A DNA stretch of 63,324 bases from Fredinandcohnia humi. GTDB lineage: Bacteria > Bacillota > Bacilli > Bacillales > Bacillaceae_L. The stretch spans positions 243,324-306,647 of the forward strand of contig NZ_LMBW01000002.1 of NCBI RefSeq assembly GCF_001439915.1, given 5' to 3'. Both the position numbers and the translations under genes were made by a program. Below the pieces are notes generated by a model that saw nothing but the letters and a program-made list of their open reading frames with translations, was not told where the DNA came from and did not search any database. Numbering within the stretch: the stretch's first letter is position 1; each line of letters starts with the position of its first letter. Shown piece by piece: positions 62,186 to 63,324 of this stretch.

Positions 62186-62237
62186 ATTAATCACCTTTCC
62201 ATCCGTTAAAACGATTCTAATCATAACATGGACTTTA

Positions 62238-62287
62238 CTATATGAAAAATATATAATTCGTATAGAAACGATACTTTTTTCATATAG
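62238..62287. promoter_or_regulatory. Extended LysR operator
   Basis: CTATATGAAAAA and TTTTTTCATATAG are perfect inverted arms 25-26 bp apart, with an inner ATTCGTATAGAAACGAT pair. It lies between the permease and LysR starts and ends 12 bp before the LysR ATG. Confidence 0.65.
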
Positions 62288-62299
62288 AAGGTGAAATGA

Positions 62300-63166
62300 A
62301 TGGACATTAAGCAATTACGCTATTTTATCGCAATAGCAGAGGAAAAGAATATTACTGCCGCATCCACCCGGCTACATATGACTCAACCACCATTAAGCAT
62401 GCAGTTGAAGATGTTGGAGGAAGAGCTTGGCGTAAAATTATTTGAGCGCAACGGAAAAAGTATGGATTTAACCGATAAAGGTGAACTCCTTTATCAACGC
62501 GCATTGCACCTCGTCAACAGTGTAGAGGAAATTAAAAATGAAATTCATGAAACGGAAGAAGGTACGAAAGGAGTTCTTGCTGTAGGAATCAACACTCTGT
62601 CTGTTTCGGGTTTTTCTGACATGCTTCAAACCTTCCATAAAAAATATCCACTCGTCACTTTGAAAATTGTTCAAAATGACTCCTATTATCTCGCGGAAAT
62701 GGTGAAAACGCGTGCGGTTGAATTGGCATTTGTACGTCTTCCACTAGAACATCGAGGTTTGATTTATGAGCACCTGCTTAGTGAACCATTCGTTTTTGTG
62801 AGTAATAAGACAACTAACAAGGTATCACTGGAGGAGATTTCTCAAATGCCACTCATTATTCCTAGTACTGAAGGCTTAGGTAGCTATAATATCATTCATG
62901 AAGTATTTTCAAGACAAAAACTTCAATTTACAAGTATTGCAGAGTGCTCGGATATGCATGTATTAATGGAGATGGTTAAGGGAGGAATGGGTGCAACCAT
63001 TGTCCCAAAATCTGTATTGGATGTGTATGGGGAAAGAAATCTCTACTCCGCGCCAATTAAAGACGCAAATTTGTATTCTTCATTAGGAATGATCTGGCTT
63101 GAGCATCACTATGTCTCAACTGCAGCAAAGAATTTTATTGAGTTGGTGAAGGGGAAGATTTCTTAA
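62300..63166 (+). CDS. LysR-family regulator divergent from the purine permease
   Basis: 288 residues: LRYFIAIAEEKNITAASTRLHMTQPPLSMQLKMLEEELGVKLF HTH, then an effector domain with VEEIKNEIHETEEGTKGVLAVGI and VLMEMVKGGMGATIVPKSVL. CysB/CynR-like overall. Start ATG 62300 with GAAGGTGA. Probably binds 62238-62287. Confidence 0.85.
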   Translation: MDIKQLRYFIAIAEEKNITAASTRLHMTQPPLSMQLKMLEEELGVKLFERNGKSMDLTDKGELLYQRALHLVNSVEEIKNEIHETEEGTKGVLAVGINTLSVSGFSDMLQTFHKKYPLVTLKIVQNDSYYLAEMVKTRAVELAFVRLPLEHRGLIYEHLLSEPFVFVSNKTTNKVSLEEISQMPLIIPSTEGLGSYNIIHEVFSRQKLQFTSIAECSDMHVLMEMVKGGMGATIVPKSVLDVYGERNLYSAPIKDANLYSSLGMIWLEHHYVSTAAKNFIELVKGKIS

Positions 63167-63215
63167 AGTTCGGGGAATTTTCTTACACTCAGATAATTGT
63201 GGACGTTCTTTCGGG

Positions 63216-63324
63216 ACATGCTCTATACGGTTTCAACCGAGCATGCTCCGTGAAACCTGTCTTGCGGTACATGCTATTTACGTTGTCGCCTGAGCGTGTA
63301 CCGTGAAACCTGTCTTGCGGTACA
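63216..63324. repeat. 53-bp direct repeat at the window edge
   Basis: CCGTGAAACCTGTCTTGCGG recurs at a 53-bp period (63248- and 63301-) inside longer, less exact copies that start GGGACATGCT or GGTACATGCT. At least two units, with the last cut by the window end. No gene in 63167-63324. Confidence 0.6.

Overview
The window is AT-rich low-GC Gram-positive DNA. Strong AGGAGG-type ribosome sites, frequent TTG/GTG starts, SAM-I and TPP riboswitches, T-tailed terminators and a BmrA-like multidrug exporter point to a Bacillaceae chromosome (Bacillus sensu lato). No rRNA, tRNA, CRISPR array or prophage module was seen. Most genes lie on the minus strand in short operons.

Layout. 0-8.5 kb: small accessory genes (a G+C-rich membrane protein unlike its surroundings, DinB, two GNAT acetyltransferases), a TetR-SGNH-SDR operon, a flavin reductase, and an ArsR-SRPBCC-DUF1801 operon. 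8.5-12 kb: an ectoine-type ABC importer (ehuBCDA) whose binding-protein gene is separated from the membrane genes by a terminator and a 12-unit tandem repeat. 12-17.2 kb: an AraC regulator divergent from a GH3 glycosidase and a PTS-derived permease that has no EIIB domain and no EIIA active-site histidine. 17.3-25 kb: an erythromycin-esterase homologue, a GIY-YIG protein, PadR/HAAS, a duplicated CMD-domain protein under a SAM-I riboswitch, a YtrA-like GntR/ABC operon, and tenA under a TPP riboswitch. 25-29 kb: small proteins and a short UvrA paralogue. 29.2-37 kb: a four-gene SMC-type plasmid-defence operon related to Wadjet/MksBEFG, in the order jetD-jetA-jetB-jetC, with non-canonical ATPase motifs. 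37-46.3 kb: aldo/keto reductase, AAC(3)-type acetyltransferase, bmrA, a SAM-I riboswitch followed by an FbpA-like gene, a pentapeptide-repeat protein and a protein with a very acidic insert. 46.3-48.6 kb: an intact-looking IS1595-family transposon with passenger genes and a perfect 8-bp target duplication. 48.7-54 kb: scoAB with a divergent LysR gene, and small VOC, SRPBCC, DUF1801 and SnoaL genes. 54-60.8 kb: a GntR-headed catabolic operon with a TRAP transporter for an organic or sugar acid. 60.9-63.3 kb: a purine permease divergent from a LysR gene, then a 53-bp direct repeat running off the end.

The strongest leads are the Wadjet-like operon with its altered Walker A and Walker B motifs, the PTS permease that seems to have lost its phosphorelay, the passenger-carrying IS1595 transposon, and two SAM-I riboswitches in front of genes with no obvious methionine role. 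Family assignments come from motif recognition by eye; no database search was run.
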